Below are positions 23,211-37,700 of a DNA stretch of 64,000 bases, one piece after another. The DNA comes from Bugulina stolonifera (taxonomy: Eukaryota; Bryozoa; Gymnolaemata; Cheilostomatida; Bugulidae), in the NCBI GenBank assembly GCA_935421135.1, contig OW285187.1, forward strand, positions 2,170,001 to 2,234,000, read 5' to 3'. The notes under the pieces are model-generated. The model saw nothing but the letters and a program-made list of their open reading frames with translations. It did no database searches and was not told the origin of the DNA. Both the position numbers and the translations under genes were made by a program. The stretch's first letter is position 1, and each line of letters begins with the position of its first letter.

Positions 23211-25764
23211 GGCATCCGATCGCCCTCCAAATTCCAATTGTGGTTAAATCGATTATTATCTGCAAAATCCCAGGATTTTCAATGAAAGTGCAGGCGGAAC
23301 CACACAAATCTCAATGAAAAAAAATTTAGCAGGAAATTTCCTGATTTTCTACTCAATTTTTGGTACCCTGCCTCACTCTAACGGGACACCCCCAACTTAC
23401 AACAACTTACATCAACGACGACATCACGCTAGACCGCTTGGGGGGGGGGGGGGGGCAAGGGGCTTGCCTCAACTTTTTGGACATTGATTAGCATAAGGAA
23501 ATTGTTCCAGAATACCATCCCATGGGTAGGGCATTTGGGTTGAGAGTGGGTACAAGTACTCATCCAGTAGTTCAACATCAGTTGCATTGGTCCTCTGCTA
23601 CTATTCACTCTTCTTGAGGTCTCGTATTGTACGAGGTAGAAAACTGTAGAAAACAGTTGCCAGTTGCTGCAATAGATCGCTGTTTATTTCTAGACTGTGA
23701 TCTAGTCTGAACTGTCGTCTGAGGTTGATCCATGATCTCATCATATGTTGTACAAAGAGTAGGATGGGCTTCTTCTCTTGACAGGATTTTCAGCAGAAGC
23801 TTTACTCAAAGAGTTTTTGCGTCGGATGTCCAGCTGTTGCAGTTGAAGTTTCTCTTTGGCCTCTGTGACACCTCTCCTTCCTTTGAAGCCACGGATCATT
23901 CATTCTGATTCTTACACCTTGACCTTGGTTTTGCACCATGACCAAATTCTGAACCTCTCTGATTTTCACCAAGTCCAATGGAGCTTGGCAAACATGTGTG
24001 CCACCCTGAAACCCTTATGTAGTTGTACGGTATATCAGTAGAGTATATGTCCATTTTCTTGTTTTAAATTCTACTCTAGTTGTTGGGGCTTTCCCTTGGC
24101 CTTTAAAACAATAATCAAAAAGAGAGGCAAGCATTATTATTATAATTATAATAATATAATGCTTGCCTCCCTTTTTTTTTTCTCTCTGCTTATTTATTCT
24201 CTCCTATAAGTTGTATATAATATATATCTATTTGTGGTCAACAAGTTACCTTTAACAAATGTTATCTCTAAATTTTTGGAAAACCCAATAAATGTAAATC
24301 ATCCTTAAATGTAAATGTATACCACTTTGTTTTACCTTTGCCTATACATGTAACAACACTATTATTTGTTTACCCAGGAAGCGGAAATCTCTATGCTCCC
24401 AATGAGCAGGCGCATGGGCAACTGCGCGCATAGACGATAACCGTCTTTGGAGTTATTTTCTCTATCAGTGTTCTTTTCCGAGAGGATAACCCTATGGTGT
24501 GCTTTGTTCTTCTCCCCAAGAACACGGACAGTTCACTTACAGGGAGAAAATACCTTTATCTTGTGGGTTCACAGTTCACACCAACCAAAGTGGCACAATG
24601 GTTGTGTACCATTTTTGGTTCACACTATGATTATTTTGATAAGTTATCTTCTCTATGATCTACAGTCTCGACCCACAGCAGCGCCGTATCGAGCGAGATA
24701 ACGAGCCATTTTTAGAAAATCAAACTCCATTGCTGGTTAAAATTATTGTTCTTCATCATTTTTCTGTTTTCTCTATTGAAGGTAAAAATTCCACTAATAT
24801 CAGCCACATGTTTGTGGTGCAAGGCTCTTTTTACCAATAAAAAACTGTATTAATACTATTCTTGATTGAAGTACGAGTTGGGAGAGTGACTAGCATGAAA
24901 TACCGAAAAGTTTTCGTTTTTTATTCACCACCTCAATAACCCAAGTGAGTAGTTTCGCTTTCTGTTTGTAACCAAACATGATCAACTACAAGAATAATTA
25001 CCACCAAAGTGCCACAATGTTATGCTTATAAATTTACAACAATAATAATTAATAAATAATGTTCTTACAATCAACTGGTTACTTTTTACTCTCTTCTGCT
25101 CATCGACATAATATGATACATATCGATTTTGGTTTTCACATAGTTATTGGTTAGGCCTATCACATAAATGATATAAACATTGACATTAAATAAGATAAAG
25201 ATTAGTTAAATTATATTAATTTTTATTTTAGTTTAAATTTTTCACTTCGATTTTTGTTTTTTCATTTTACTTGATTCCATGTAGTAAAGAACTACAGTAA
25301 AATAATAGATTAATGAATAATTTTATTTTTTTAGTGATATTTATATAATTATTTATTACATTTTGTTATTTTTGGTTGTAAACCTAAGACTTAAAAACCT
25401 AGTCTTTGTCTTGTTTATTAATGAAAGTTAAATTAAAATTGAAAATGAGAAAGAAAGATTAAATGAGAGAAAATAAAAAATATTCGGATACAGAAGAGCC
25501 TAGCGCAAGTTAAGCCTAATAGGAATGGTAGCTAATAAACCTGTTTATTGTATTTGTATATGAACATTCCTTGTAACATTGCTACTGGCAATTGGTCCAT
25601 TTCGATTTTAATTATGTAGCTGTAATAAGACAGTTTCATAATTTAAATGCTATCTATTATTGTCCTATTTGCATGTTGTAAAAACATCAACCAATAAGGT
25701 AGTGCTATCTCTTGCAGAGAGTCTATTATGCTAATAGCACCTACGTGACCAGTAGGACAATACT
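23211..25764. other. Spacer upstream of the PRDM gene
   Basis: No gene recognised. A G-run of about 15 is at 23440-23455 and a short hairpin (GAGGCAAGCATTAT arms) spans about 24122-24170. The part from 24.9 to 25.7 kb is very AT-rich. Frames at 23856-24041 and 24447-24840 carry no recognisable domain. Confidence 0.5.
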
Positions 25765-28700
25765 ATGGATGAAGGTAAGCTACTCACTAATTTCTTCTAT
25801 AGCACATCTGCTGGCATAAAGTACTTAGTTTTAAATGTTGCCAATCACGGTTTATATCAACTCATTAGCATAGGCTGTGCTTGAGTAGATAGCATTTCAA
25901 TTAAGAATTAAGACGAAGTAGGCCTATGTTTATTTTCAGAATGTGATGTATGTGGCTGTACCCAGCATTCTACAGCTGACTGCCCTGAAATACAAGTCAC
26001 ATGTGACTTGCAAACTGCTCTACCAAAGTCCCTGTAAGTAATAACTGATTGTGGTACTATAGGCCTATGTTGTGGTCTGCTCTTCCCTTGCATAGTGGTA
26101 CCCAGTAAATTATATTACAAGACAAGTTGCACTTTACAATTACTAGGTACATAGATATATTTAGGAATATATTTGGCGACCAGAGCTGAATTAATGTTGA
26201 TTCCATGCATTATGTAATGAGTTGTTTACACTATTACTGACATTGCAGCGCCAGACAAACATTGCCAGCTATATTTGATATACAAGAGACGGATCTCCAG
26301 TTAGATGTCGTGTGCAGGGAGGCGATTCCACCTCGGACTAGATTTGGTCCTCTCCTAGCTAAACGATTCCCTCAACCTCTCAATACACAACTCAAACTGG
26401 AATTTGAAGTAACTATCACACTTTTGGTCTTACAATGTGGATGTTTAGATATGCTGATGTGCTTCTTCCAGTCCTATAGTCTATTTCTGTTTGCTAAGAT
26501 ATTGCGTTGCTACTGTAGATGTGGATTTCTGTGTGTAACAATGTATACTACGGGCTGGCCATCAGCACTGACTTTCTCACTTACTACCTAATTTATGTGT
26601 TCTGTGCTGACCATGAACACTACTCTACAGATAGTAAACAAAGATGGCAGCCGTCTGCACTTAGATACGTCCAATGAGGATGAATGTAACTGGCTGTGCT
26701 TGGTGGGCACCGCATCTGCTGTTGAGGAACAGAACTGCATGGCATTCCAGCTAGATACTGACATATACTACAGCACCACTAGACAGGTGGAGTGTGGTGA
26801 GTCTCTAAAAGTTTGGTATGCCAGGGGATACGCCAGGAAGTTGAGGAAACCAGAGTTCCCTCCTGGATATACAGAGCAGGAGAATGAAACTCTACCTCCA
26901 TGTAACAAAGAGCAGAATGACCCAGCTATGCAGATGATTGAGGGGGATGTAGATGTCAATGTTGATCTGTCAACACAGCCTGCAGGTTAGTCATATGTAC
27001 AGCTATTAGATATACTATATACAGTCATAATATGTACAGCTATTAGATATACACAGTCATATGTACAGTTACTAGATATAATATGTATGTTGGACATGAA
27101 GTGGTAATATACTGTCCACTCTATCTGTAACTCTGTAGTTGATGATGTAGAAGGTCTGGAGATGTTAGAATGTCAGTTCCTCTTTACCTGCTCCATATGT
27201 GGGGACGTCACCTCCAACAACCAACACGAGTTAGATATGCACATGATACTGCACAGTGGAACCCAGTCTACACCTCACTCCTCTCCACTCGTACAGAAGG
27301 GAATACAAGGAGACACTACTTGTGACACCAGTCAGCAAGGTAATAGCAGGTTCATTGACTGCCTCAGGCCTTCTTGTTGTAAAAGCAATTAGTCTGTACA
27401 GTAATAGAGAGTTAGAATTACGTAACAAATTAAATGACAGCTAACACATTACTCACATGTCTATGGTATGACAGCTAACACATTACTCACACGTCTATGG
27501 TATGACAGCTAACGCATTACTCACACGTCTATGGTATGACAGCTAACACATTACTCACGCGTCTATGGTTACTATAGTTTTCTCTATTGTTGCAGAGGAG
27601 ATTGCTGCAAAGACTGTTGCAGATATTGATATCAGGAGGTTGGTGCAGACTTGGTATATTCTAATGTTATATATCCGATGTCTACGGGCACTAATCGACA
27701 TTGCGACCTATATCTACGTACATGTATTATAATATCGTAGCATCCTAACATACCTGTATAATGATGTCACAGCCATCTTGACTGTAGTTTTAGGTGCAAG
27801 CAGTGTTCATACCTGGCTAAGACTACATCTGACCTTGCCCTTCATATAACTTCTGTGCACTTGGCAGAGGAGATAACTCCTGTCGGCGTAAAGAAGAGGG
27901 TGTGGACTTGTGCTGCCTGTGGTATAGTGTTTAGGTATAACAATAGCAAGCACCTAACTTCATGCGGATATTGCCTCCAATTACATGTATTACTTACATT
28001 GCCATGTTCTAACTGACAGACACGGCGCAATCCCATGTTATCTGATAGCAGATAATTGAGTTTTTTAATATGGCTGCGAATTAGATTTAAATCTCTTTGA
28101 ATTAATTTCGCTGTGATACATTGTTCTAGTAACCCTCGCTCCTTGGGTGTGCATAGAAAGCTGCACCATACAAAAAAGGTTGAGGAAGGAGAAAATAATG
28201 GCCCTAGTTTTTCTAAGGAAGATGAAAAAGTAGAAAGTCCACAGGCTATTCAGTTAGACTTAGATTCTGAGTTGGTAACTGGTGACATGGTGGAGGAGGA
28301 GACTGGAGTGTCCGTAATTAATGTGGTCATTGAGAGGCAAGAGGAACCCTGTGAAGATGTGAAAGGTGAGTATAGCTGGTGTCTTCTCTTAATGCCATGA
28401 TATGCCTCTTCTCATTGGATGCCATGGTATGCCTTTTCTTGTTGGATGGTATGACATACTTTATCTCATTGGATGGTATGACATGCCTTTTCTCATTGGA
28501 TGGTATGACATGCCTCTTCTCATTGGATGGTATGACATGCCTCTTCTCATTGGATGGTATGACATGCCTCTTCTCATTGGATGGTATGATATATCTCCTC
28601 AGATGAAATTATCATAATGCTGCAGATGTTTAGTATTGGATTAGGTAAAGCCAATAGCCTCCATCTTCAGTAGTAGGACCATGTGATAGATAATAGTTAG

Positions 28701-31700
28701 ACTGCATATCCTGCACGTATTTAAGTTCACTAGAGAAGTAAGTACGCATTGTATGTATGTGTTATGGTGTAGCTGTGCAATATGGCAGAGGTCAGCGCAA
28801 AAAAATGAAGCCTAAGCACCTGGATGTCAGTGTGGTTGAGTCAGATGATCTGCATGAATGTCGACAATGCGGGGATGTCCTTCCTTCAGAGCAGAGTCTA
28901 GATGAACATGTTGTTGCATATCACGCCCTACCCTGCCGTCAATGTAAGTACTTATTTACTTGGCAACCTTGTTGTAACTAGCTACATGGTTGCTACCTCT
29001 ACATGTTGCTAACGCACTATGCAATATACACGATACATTATATACACACTATGCACTATACGCTGTACAATATGCATTATACATGATGTACATTATACTT
29101 TTTATGTCCATGTGCACTTGTATATCTCTTGCTTGTCCCCATAGGTAAAATAAAGTTTACTGTGGCAGAGGAGGGATTGTACAGACATGCATGTGGAGAC
29201 GATGAGATGGTGATAGATATCACTCCCTTCTCTACTCGTGACACTAACAATGAAAGCACCGAATACACCTGCCCTCACTGTCAACAGATATATAGTGATG
29301 GTAGAGTCTTCTACAACCACCTGGTGTGGCATGGCAATACCTTTCAGTGTGACATATGTAAAGGGTAAGCATTGTAGTTCCATTTGTGCACGTGTTTACT
29401 TGTGAACACCTGTGAATTGTTCCCTCATCTTACTCATTATTCGTTCCCTGCTAGATATAGCAACACAACTGAGGAACTGGAGAACCATGTGTTGATATGC
29501 AATGGCAGTGAGAATGAAGGGGACTTACCAGCAACCATTCAACATAGATGTCAACTTTGTGACCTTGTATGTGTGTCCGAGCAGGCGCTGTTGGCTCATA
29601 TAACTATGCACACAGATTACAAATGTGAGAGGTTAGTATGTTACTAATATGTAGATCACAGGTGCATGTCATGTAGGTGACAGGTATGTGACATGTGGAT
29701 GAAAGGTATGTGACATGTAGACGAGAGGTATATGACATGCAGGTGACAGATATGCGACATTTAGATAACAGGTATGTAACATGAAGGTGACCGGTAGGTA
29801 ACAGGTACGTGACATGTGTTACAGGTGTCTGCCAACTCAAATACATTGAATAATCAATGAATAAAGTGAACCATTGTACGAGCTACCCTATTATATGTTT
29901 ATGTACATGTACAGTGTATGTGTGATAATTCCCTCTAGCTGCGGTGTGCAGTACTACACACGGGTTGGTCTGCAAAAGCACCTGCTGTCATGTGATCAGA
30001 TGCAGTTAGACAAGCTTGGCCCAGTATTTGCCTGTGTGGAGTGTGACATGGTGTTCTCTACACAGCATGGATTAGAGTACCACAACATACAGCACTCTGA
30101 CCTTACAATCACCTGCAAAGACTGTCGCCAGGTCTATCACAATGTTGTAAGTTCATAACTTCTGTGTTTATCACCCATAAGTTTACTGTGGATGGTATAC
30201 ATCATAGGCATGCATACCTACATGAGCATTCATAAACTATTGATTGAAATTTAAAGTTGTCCTCTCCCGGTTAGTTTATTGTTTGGTAAAATTTAGATTT
30301 GTAACCATTCCGTTAGCTGTACCCACATGGACACATCTTATGTAACATGTGGATCTTTCCTCAGCTACCAGTAGTATTAGTATCTGGTATGGCTACACTT
30401 GTATTATTTTTATAGACAATAGCTTGTGAACTGTTCTTATTTATGTAGCCTGAGTTTGAGTCACACAGCTGTCAGGCATGGACTGGTAAATATGTGTGCG
30501 AGATTTGTGAAGAGAGATTTAGGTCTAGTCGTTCGCTGGCCACTCACTACCTCAAGCATTCATTAAAGTTTGTTTGCGTTATTTGTAATGAGAACTTTGA
30601 AAGTAAGTCCTAAAACATACCTACCTACAATGCACATGTACTTACATACTATTCAGTATATATTTCCTGATTTACCTATTTATTTATTTACCACACCCAT
30701 TTATCTAGTGTGCTTATGTAAATGTAGTTGACACACTCGCTTCTCTACTTACTTTGCTACCTACTTCCATACCTGCCATGTGTGCTCTACATATGATATT
30801 GACTTACATACCTGCCATGTGTGCTCTACATATGATATTGACTTACATACCTGCCATGTGTGCTCTACATATGATATTGACTTACATACCTGCCATGTGT
30901 GCTCTACATATGATATTGACTTACATACCTGCCATGTGTGCTCTACATGTGATGTTGTTGCTGCTAATTTGTTATAGAAAAGGAAGATCTGATCAAACAT
31001 AGCCTAGAGTGTAGCGCTAAAGAGATGCTTAATAAGAAGGGGCGGATAGACTGTGCACATTGCCAGAAGTCATTCACTGTAAGTAGATCACTGTTTATAT
31101 TATGTAATAGCAAAGTTTTATTGGAGTTGTCATACCCTCACTTCAGCGTGCCGTATACATGAATCTATCGCAGTGAAGATAACAAGCTCAGGCCACTTAA
31201 AAGTAATACTTGTAATGAAAGGGGTGACATTTCCGACTGTATGATACATTTTTATGGGTTTGAACAGCATTGGGGGAGTCATTGATTAAATGCTACGAAT
31301 CTAATGTTATACTCGACTTTGACCTTGACCTATATAGGACACTAACGAGTACAGGACACACCTATCTGAGCACACACACACTCAGCAATGTACTCACTGC
31401 AATAGAAGGTTTAGGAAGAAGCACCAGCTCACCCAACATCTCAGTAGATGTGCACTAAGAGCTGAGGCTATGTCTACCAAGAGGGCCCTCAAGTCAGTAT
31501 CTAGGTCTACAGATAAGCATAGACCAATGTCTGAGGTGAGTTGATCCTAGTAGTAGCAGTAGTAGCAATGTAAGCCGTGGTTCAATAGAAATACTTAATC
31601 CTGAAACCGAGTTATTCAGCCACAAACAGGATGTAATATAAGTGTTGAGCATATTTCATGCTCTGTGCTTCATTTCCATTAGCACAGATATTGGAGGTTT

Positions 31701-34700
31701 TGGTGCAATGATAGCGGTAGTAGTAGCAGCACTTATCGAAGTAGTAGCTAGTATTAGTATTAGTGGTCACCTTAGCACAGTGTGTTAACCCAATTTATTC
31801 ATGTATTCACTGCAGATACATCACACATGCCCAGTATGCAGTAAGAGTTTTGTACGTAAAGACTACTACCTCAAACATCAGTGTAGAAATGCGGTTGGCC
31901 AGTTGATAGCTCGGCCTGAGAACCTACAGCTGTTGGAAGAGCCCGACGACACGACGCGACATGTCATCTGCTATCAGTGTGGCAAGGTCTTTACCTCCCA
32001 GAGTAATTTAACAAAGCATCTCAAGGTTGGTTTGTGTTACATTTATCCACAATATTATGTAAGCCTATTCATCAGTCCTACAATATAGTAATCAACAGTT
32101 ATACGATATAATGTATTCATCAGTCCTACAGTATAGTAATCAACAGTTATACGATATAATGTATTCATCAGTCCTACAGTATAGTAATCAACAGTCATAC
32201 GATATAATGTATTCATCAGTCCTACAGTATAGTAATCAACAGTTATACGATATAATGTATTCATCAGTTCTACAGTATAGTAATCAACAGTTATACGATA
32301 TAATGTAGTCATCAGTCCTACAGTATAGTAATCAACAGTTATACGATATAATGTAGTCATCAGTCCTACAGTATAGTAATCAACAGTTATACGATATAAT
32401 GTAGTCATCAGTCCTACAGTATAGTAATCAACAGTTATACGATATAATGTAGTCATCAGTTCTACAGTATAGTAATCAACAGTTATACGATATAATGTAG
32501 TCATCAGTTCTACAGTATAGTAATCAACAGTTATACGATATAATGTATTCATCAGTCCTACAGTATAGTAATCAACAGTTATACGATATAATGTAGTCAT
32601 CAGTCCTACAGTATAGTAATCAACAGTCATACGATATAATGTAGTCATCAGTCTACAGTATAGTAATCAACAGTCATGCGATATAATGTATTCATCAGTT
32701 CTACAACATCATATACTCAACAATTCTACAGTATCATGATCAACAGTTATGCCATGTCATATATTAAGCAATTCTACAGTATTATAATCAACAGTTATAA
32801 AATATCATAATATTATGTTCAACAGTTCTACAGTATCGTATAGTCAACAACTCTTCAGCATCATATATTCAACAGCTCTGCAGTATCACAATCATATTCA
32901 ACAGCTCTGCAGTATCATAATCATATTCAACAGTTCTGCAGTATCATAATCATATTCAACAGTTCTGCAGTATCATAATCATATTCAACAGTTCTGCAGT
33001 ATCATAATCATATTCAACAGTTCTGCAGTATCATAATAATATTCAACAGTTCTGCAGTATCATAATCATATTCAACAGTTTTGCAGTATCATAATCATAT
33101 TCAACAGTTCTGCAGTATCATAATCATATTCAACAGTTGCATGGTAAAAAGGAGAACAAGTGTGATGCGTGTGGGAAGACATTCTACCATTCTCATGCTC
33201 TAAGGCTACACTATGACTCGACCCACACTGATAAACTGAAGGTGCCATGTGATCAGTGCAGTAGAGTGTTCCGGAATAAGTACAGTCTGAATCAACACAT
33301 AAAACAGTACCACTCGAGTGAGAGAACAGTATATGCCTGTGAGATATGTGGTGAGTTTGTCACTGGTGCCATTATCAGTGCTCCCTTTGACAGTAGTTAT
33401 CACTTCCTGTAATCCGATATTATAAATGTTATGTGAAGTTTGACAACTGCGTAAATTCTTACATATCTATGACATCGGTTTTCAGTTTTCATCACAAAAT
33501 ATGCACACTCATGTCACAATTCTGGCCCTTTTCTGATTTTTTCATATTGCTTGTTGAATGTTCTCTTTTGTTTCCAAGGTAAAATCTTCAAGCAGAAAGG
33601 TAACATGACCAAGCACATGTTGGCCCATGACTCAACTAGACACCACCAGTGCCAGTACTGTGACAAGTCGTTCAAGTACCCCGAGCTGTTGAAGAGGCAC
33701 TCGCTTATTCATACTCAAGGTGGGTGCACAATCCTGTATTGTGGATACGAGTTAATTCTACAGTGCAAAGTTGTTTCAAGTTATATATGGCATACTACTG
33801 TATATACAATGTACATGTATAATGTCATAATTATATAATATTAATATTTTCCAAAATGTTATAATTCTAGCTTCTTAATTGAAATTATACAATCATTCGG
33901 TATTCCTCTATGATAGCTTTACACTTATCTCATTTCCTGTATACGAACGACGCTGTCCTAATGTGAAGGATTATTCATTGACTGAATAATTCTTACGTAT
34001 GCAGAGTGCTAACCTGTTTCTGTAGAAACCGGTTGCTATGGAGATATGATACATTGTATAACTAGAGCTTCTTGTTATACAGTCACAAAGAGTCTCCAAT
34101 ATTAAACATACACTCTTTGATTACCCCAATGTGTGAAGTTATCAGCATTGTGGACAGATGCGGAGTGCACAACACTAGAATTTTTCGTATGGACACATAG
34201 TTAGTAGTTAGTCGGGGCAAGTAAAGTATTATCCGTTTCTGATCACACCATATACGGTATTAGCTGGCTGTATCTAATAATACCATATATGGTATAAGTA
34301 AACAGATGGTATATATATATGGTATGATCTGTTTACCTATACCAGTATTATACTAACGGTGTGTGACTGTACTGTGTATGGCAGGCAAGCAGTACCAGTG
34401 TGACAGATGTGATAGGAGATTCCTAGTGCAGTATGAGCTAACCAAACATATAAAGGAGATGCATAGTAACAAGGTGTATGTTTGTGGTATATGTAATGAA
34501 AGCTGTAGATGGAAGCACACTATACGTCGGCATATAAAGGTAGAGTATATTATGTTCATTGGGCCACTCTATACTCTATCATAATGTAATACTCGACACA
34601 TACTCGGCACTGGTTAGTGTGTGATCTGGGACTAACAGATGCACCTCTCTATCTATAGTCATATTTTTATATATTAATTGTCATATAATTTGATGAATTG

Positions 34701-37700
34701 CTGCATTGTATGCTCTGTATGCTACTGTATTACTGTATTGTATGCTCTGTGCACTACTGTATTACTGTATTGTATGCTCTGTATGCTACTGTATTACTGT
34801 ATTGTATGCTCTGTGTATTACTGTATTGTATGCTCTGTGTATTACTGTATTACTGTATTGTATGCTCTGTATGCTTCTGTATTACTGTATTGTATGCTCC
34901 GTGTACTACTGTGTTACTGTATTGTATGCTCTGTGTATTACTGTATTACTGTATTGTCTGCTCTGTGTACTACTGTATTACTGTATTGTATGCTCTGTGT
35001 GCTACTGTATTACTGTATTGTATGCTCCGTGTACTACTGTATTACTGTATTGTATGCTCCGTGTGCTACTGTATTACTGTATGGTATGCTCCGTGTACTA
35101 CTGTATTACTGTATTGTATGCTCTGTGCACTACTGTATTACTGTATTGTATGCTCTATGCACTACTATAATAATATTGCTGTATTGTATGCTCTGTGTGC
35201 TACTGTATTACTGTATTGTATGCTCCGTGTACTACTGTATTACTGTATTGTATGCTCTGTGTACTACTGTATTACTGTATTTTATGCTCTGTGTACTACT
35301 GTATTACTGTATTTTATGCTCTGTGTACTACTGTATTACTGTATTGTATGCTCTGTGCACTACTATAATATTGCTGTATTGTATGCTCTGGGTATTACTG
35401 TATTACAGAGGAAGCACCCGCAGCACTCCCACATGGCTGACGACTCACAGTACCTTACCTCTCTTCTCAGAGATGCTACTGAGCTCGACCAGGTTGCTAT
35501 TGCTAAGCTGCACACTGAACTCTCTCACCAGGTGTCACAGCAGGTGCCCCAGCAGACATCTCACGACATGTCACACCAGGTGACGACAGAGCCTCTCGTT
35601 ATTCCTGTAGACTCGCTAACTCCTGAACAGCTAGTGGAACTGGCTGGGGAGCAGATCGGTGAGTGCATGTAGAAGTGTGCCCTCAAAGCAGTGTATGTCT
35701 GAGAGTTAAAACGTTTCCACCATCATAAAATAATTCAAACTAATACTTATTTAGAATTTATTTTTCCTTGCTGGACAAATTTCTATAATTTGTTTCAAAC
35801 AGGGGATTTTATTGCAATCTGTGATACAAATGCCTTCCATTGTAGTTTAACATAGCAGATCACTAGTATATAGCATGTGAATAGTTTCAGGTTGTATGGA
35901 TATGCATGATCCATGTTTGTTTATGTGATTTGATAATATACTGTACTATAACACCTCATCACAGCAATATACACATTACAGTAACAGAGGGTGGTACAAT
36001 ACATTTGTATAACCAACACGCAGAAGGGCAGACGGTGGAAGACCTTCAGAAACTCACTGCCATCCTCCAACCACATCAGCATCAACAACAGCTCCTCCTT
36101 AACAATCAGCACATTACCATAAACCTATCTAATGGTCAGGCTATATTCTCTCAGGTCAACTTAGATGAGGGAAGGGAACACAACTCCAGTACGTTAATAC
36201 ACTTCTCTGTCCATTCTATTCCTGTAAGATCTAGTACATGTATTGTGGTATTTGATGCTACTGTAGTGTTATGCTCTTTGGTGTTCAGCTAGGTGAATTA
36301 TTGCTTTCCTCTATTCAATGTAGTAGCAGGACTGTTAAAGCAATATTAATAAGACTACTTTTCATCACAATATGGAAATGCATGCACACTGTACCTAGGC
36401 AGTGGTCAAAGTTGGGGGGTCATGGGGGGACTGCGTCCCCCCACCATAAATTTCAGGGGGTCCCTCAGGCTGATAGACCCCCCTACAGATTACTATTATA
36501 ATAATAATACTAATTGGACCATATTTTATGTTGGATCTTACACCATACCTTAGAGACCCCCACCTCTTTTCTTAGACTTTGACCACTGTACATAGGTTCA
36601 GTAATACTTCTACTTGTTTAATAGTTGGGGCTAGTCTATTACGCTCCCACACAGATGGACATGTGGAGGTAACTAATATGACTCAGGCTGGAGCTCAGGT
36701 TGTTATTGACCAATCAGATCATCAGAATGTGACCCATTTACCTGGTAATTTATTACAGCGTTATTCATTATATAATGTATATCCCCTGTTGGTATGTGTA
36801 TTGCCATGGTTTTAGAGATATAGTTATACTACATGTATTATCAATACAGAGTTCTATGGGTGTGCATTTCAATGGAATTTCTTGATATTCATATTCTTCA
36901 GTTCCCTGCTCTGCCTACTGCTGGTACAACCTGATAACTACATTAGTTAATGCTCAGTCAAAACTGTGCCTTTTTAAGAATATGTGGTAATCTCATTTGG
37001 TTTCTGTTTGTACATGACATTGTATATTATGGTATCTATGCTGGTATACTACACATACATGTACATGATTGTGTTGTAACAACTATATGGTGCTACAGAG
37101 AACACAGTGCTGCTCACAGCTGATGGTTCTATAGCCTATGCTAACACCACACACTCTCAACACGATGCTAACTTCCCTGATCTGTCTCACCTAACAGATA
37201 ACTCACAGGTGGGGCTCTCCCATTGGTCTATTATCAATATACATTGACCTAGCACAGTAATTCACTTTCAAGGTGGCCTCCAGGTCTCCTACAGTTTTAT
37301 TCAACTTTGTTTGGCATGTACATGTATGTCAAGGCTTGGCTACATGGAAACCGATTGTTATTTTTCAACCAACAGAGCCTTGTTCTGCAGCAAATTGGAG
37401 TGTCGTTTGTTTGCCTATGCAAAATACCAGCATGTTGGTATTTTAAGTTCCTGCATCAGGAAGTGCTGTTGTGATTGGTTAGTGTTAGTGGTTTATTAGA
37501 AATCAGCTGATGGACTGGTACCAAAGTTTCTATATACCAAGTTTATCCAGTAAACGATGCGTATACTTATTTGCCGTAGTTCTCTCGCCAAAATGGGCAA
37601 ACCGTTGCTCTTTAACGAGTGCCCAGCCTGTGATCAAACGCTTAGGCTATAGAAATATAGGTCGGCAATAGTAGTTGACAGTCTGCACAAAGAGCGTACT

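Noticed and set aside
32055..32648. 197-aa repetitive - strand frame
   Set aside because: A 48-bp period (a multiple of three) keeps a frame open by chance in an intronic minisatellite.
34678..35672. Overlapping 154-324-aa frames of Cys/Leu/Tyr-rich repeats
   Set aside because: A 32-bp intronic array with few stops; only the part from 35409 onward is PRDM exon 20.
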